Assembly (NCBI GenBank): GCA_018873245.2 | Contig: JAEMBT020000002.1 | Span: forward strand, 1,742,001 to 1,806,000 | DNA from: Archegozetes longisetosus | Lineage: Eukaryota > Arthropoda > Arachnida > Sarcoptiformes > Trhypochthoniidae | DNA: 64,000 nucleotides | Direction: 5' to 3' | Part shown: positions 60,660 through 64,000 of the stretch, in pieces | Numbering within the stretch: position 1 is the stretch's first letter | Layout of the letters: every line of letters begins with the position of its first letter | Translations under genes and position numbers: made by a program | Notes under the pieces: generated by a model | The model's database searches: none | Told to the model about the DNA's origin: nothing | What the model saw: the letters and a program-made list of their open reading frames with translations, nothing else

Positions 60660-63600
60660 GATATTTACTTATTATTATTGTTTATAGATTATAAATTGGA
60701 TTAATTTGAAGAATAGCTGCTGATTAAAGTAGGATTAATTATATATTCAGTTATAAATAATGAAATTGAATAAGAATTGGGACAGCAATTTCAACTTTAA
60801 GGGCTATATAAACACAAATAAAGATATTTTTACTCATTTTTGTTTTTTCATTGTTTGAGGTTTGAAAATATGGTTTTATGAAAATATAGGCCAAATTGAT
60901 TAATTGTATCTCAGTTTGGTACACATAAACCATTAGTAGATAATAAAATCTATAAATTAGGACTGAATTCGTAAAAAAGTTTGTTAATCACAAAAAAACT
61001 ATAATTATCGAGCGTATAATTAATTTTGATACAAGGCACAAATCTTCAAAGTCTATCAAGCATTTTAATGATTATAATTTTTACTGTTGCTAAGAATAAT
61101 TCAATACCAGATTTGTAGAAAAATATCTCGAAGCACTAGAGCAAAGGATATCAGACGAGATGATCCCAGAAGACATTCTCACCTCTTACCTATTGCATTT
61201 TTCAACTCATATCTTATTTGATGCAAATGAATTTGTTGATTAGTGCAAAACTTTAAGCCATACCAAACTATAACTTCATTGTAATGCCGACAAAACCTTG
61301 TGGTACTACAGACTTATTGCTAGTTAATTGATGATTGATTTTCTGTAATCTTCATTCTTATAAACTGCTGAATATGTCATCTTCATCTAACAAAATGACG
61401 ATCCAATTATTATAATTTATATAACTAATTGAAATAAGTGAAACTATATAGTAGAAATCATGAGTAATTCTCACTTTTGTAAATGTTGGCTATCTTGAGA
61501 TTCTTCGGTAAACATATAGATGGAGATAAAGATACCACACTTATTTCTAACAAAGTAAAATTTTTAGAAAGAACTCATTTTTCTATATTATAGCATTTAA
61601 TTGATATCGATTCAGTGTGGATTTTCCTTAGTTTATTTTGTGGCAATCTTTGGTTTTAAATATTTCTAATATAAGTATGGACTAAAAATTGCATAAAATC
61701 TTGACTTCTAACATCAACCGAATAGTCATTGGTATTCATCTAACTTATATCAATAGCTTATTCATGATAGACTTTAATTGAATTGTCAAGTAAAACAGAT
61801 GTGATTTCAGATTAGACATAAATCTCTAAATCTATCAACTATTACGATTAGTATATTCTACTTCTACTGCTCTTATTGATCTCAAACAACAGTCAGAATA
61901 TTTGAATAGAGAGGAATGAAGAGTTAAACGCATTCTTTCATTACTATTATTTTGATCTTAATTCACAACAATATCACGAATCTCAATAATAGCTGCTTTC
62001 GAGATCTAATCGGAATGAGATATTAGAAAACAAAAAGTATTTATTAGTACTGTCGTAAGCATATCTTTTAGTCTAGGGTGGAACTAAAGGTATTAATTAA
62101 GTGCTAAGATTTGTTGAGGAAAACTTTAAGTTCCATCAAAATATCTTTTAATCTGTTGTCAAATCTTTCATTAATGTTTAACAATAACTAACCAGTTGAC
62201 GCATTCAGTAAGTGCATTTTCAAAGTTTTTTACATTTGGTTTCAGTAGAGACCTACACTTAAATTTCGAAAATATCTCTGGAAGCTATAACTTCCTGGCC
62301 TTCTGTTGGTTACGTTCGTGGTCACAATAGTAAGAAGAGAAGTAATGATTGAATATTCACATGAAGCCATTTAACTAGAGAGAAACTGTGGAAGAGAAAT
62401 CCAAAGTTTTGTTTAAAACTAGATCAGTAGTCACTTAAAAATTACTGTAATTGGAGTGCAAAGATACGGATTAATCGACGACTGACTGAATTTTCAACAA
62501 ACTTGCGACAATAATTGCTCACTAATTATAAGTTTGACGATTATTTAAATTCTTGTAATAAAATTTTTCATGCTCTTGAAATAACTATAATGTAATTATG
62601 AGCTTTTATAATAAATTAATGTATGCCTTAATCTGTTTGAGCTAGCTTTCATTCAAAAGTAATTATATGAACATATATAATAATAATGAGTTAGACTTAA
62701 CTTTATGAATTATAAAATGCTTTTCGATTAGATGAAAGCTTTATAAAGATTTGATTGTTATTATAGAAGATAATTATTTTGTTTATTTTATTTTAATTAA
62801 TTGAGTTTAAAATTTTCAAAAAAAGTCCTCCGATTTTCAATATTTAGGGATCTTTTCAATCATTTATCAGCTCATTTTAATGAAGTTTATTAACATATAT
62901 AAGATTTTTCGAAAAGTTTACTTAAATAATAAAAAAATATATATTCCCGTAACTTATTTAAATAGTTGTCATAATTTCATTATAAAGTGAAAATATGATT
63001 CCTGCTAAAATAATACCTAAGTCTTAGAATTTTTGAAACTCTGATATATTGATTCTGTTGATAATCGCGCTGTTCTGCCCGAGCAATACTCAGAATCGTA
63101 ACTGAAAAAGTTTGCAAAAGGTGAATAAATGTGCGCGTCGCTTAGCGATATAGCATTAAAAATAGACTGAAATAGTGTTTTTTCGGAGATGAATGGCGTG
63201 TCGAGCTATTTCACTTTTCCCTTGATAATCGAAAAATCAAGAACAAAATCATCAAAAGAACTGCTGTATAAATTTCAGAGACTCCGGAATCTGAAGAGGA
63301 TCTATTAAAACCTGTAGCATCATTGCTTAGAATATGAGAAATTAATTTGATGTTTCTTTACTACTAATTAATGAGTTGTATTTGATCGCATTTATTTTAT
63401 TTTTATCGAATGATTGCTATCCTGTTATTCCTTATAATAAGAATAAAGTTTTAAAAATGTTTATAACTATTCGCTCAGATTTGAAACTATCTCATGAATT
63501 TATTGATTCATAGAAAGAAATTCAATGTTTGGGTTGGAAAATTTATTTTAAAAATAGCTTCGAACGAATTTAGTAACTGAAGTGCAACTTTTAGCCTATT

Positions 63601-64000
63601 ACAAACAATATACGAGCTACGTTAATCTGAATAAGGTATAGCTAATTAAATACAGTTTAAAGTCTGGTTGGAGTTAATTATTCAAACACATTTAGGTTTC
63701 TAGTTTTAAAAAAGTTTAGAAAGTTTTTCTCATAAGGCTTCATTATTTGTTTGGTTTTCAAGGCTATTTCGAGAATTTTTGACCATAATATTTTAGAAAA
63801 ATTAGCTAATATAAATCATTTTGAAAAATTTGAGTTATGTTTAAATTCATATTTTATTAACATTCATTTTAGAAATATCTAAAAAAAGTATTGACTGAGA
63901 GTTAAATTTATAGAATAACTTTTAGCAAACGATTTATTTTAGATTCGATTAGTTTTGAATAAAGAAATGAAACCTAAGTAACCATATCTCATTTACAGCT
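60660..64000. other. AT-rich region without a firm gene
   Basis: Only one coding-like stretch was noticed: plus strand 61097-61243, open for about 48 codons before a TAG. It contains FVEKYLEALEQRISDEMIPE and is preceded by a CAG. No start or matching exon was found, and the product is not recognised. The rest shows nothing. Confidence 0.35.

Overview
The window is a piece of an AT-rich animal nuclear genome. The protein-coding parts are split by spliceosomal introns with GT/AG ends (59 bp to about 1.5 kb), there are TATA-type promoters, and the repeats are those of metazoans (Tc1/mariner, Merlin-like and LINE remnants, MITEs). A cadherin close in length and architecture to fly Cad87A, an astacin protease and Tc1 elements point to an arthropod. 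A small AT-rich arthropod such as a mite is possible, but the sequence alone does not settle the taxon.

Layout. (1) 1-27,998 is an AT-rich stretch with no convincing protein gene. It holds two short MITEs (15.4-15.7 kb), two CT microsatellites and a GC-richer island near 8.1-8.44 kb that could be a promoter and first non-coding exon. (2) 28,016-40,004 (+) is one large gene reconstructed here as 16 coding exons (5,976 nt, 1,991 aa). It encodes a signal peptide, 14 cadherin repeats, a membrane-proximal domain like that of CDH23, one membrane span and a cytoplasmic tail ending in a PDZ-binding TTEL. A poly(A) signal lies at 40,189. An AG acceptor-like site just before the ATG suggests a 5'UTR intron reaching into the upstream desert. 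(3) 40,690-56,340 is an island of mobile-element debris: a fold-back element with inverted subterminal tandem repeats, a near-identical 1,017-bp copy of part of it, a chimeric Merlin-type transposase reading frame, three Tc1 copies (two inside a 1.43-kb inverted duplication), a dispersed CAAGTG-rich repeat, two tandem arrays (148-bp and 267-bp periods), a LINE endonuclease fragment, a second Tc1/mariner remnant, and a broken biotin-protein ligase (HLCS) copy. (4) 57,502-58,401 (-) is a three-exon astacin metalloprotease. (5) 60,272-60,601 (-) is an intronless small secreted basic protein of unknown function with its own TATA box. (6) 60,660-64,000 shows nothing firm beyond one short coding-like stretch.

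The three intact-looking genes have no obvious joint function. The cadherin is expected at cell contacts or on membrane protrusions, while the astacin and the small basic protein act, or would act, outside the cell. The repeat island separates the cadherin from the two minus-strand genes and has been rearranged repeatedly by duplication and inversion.
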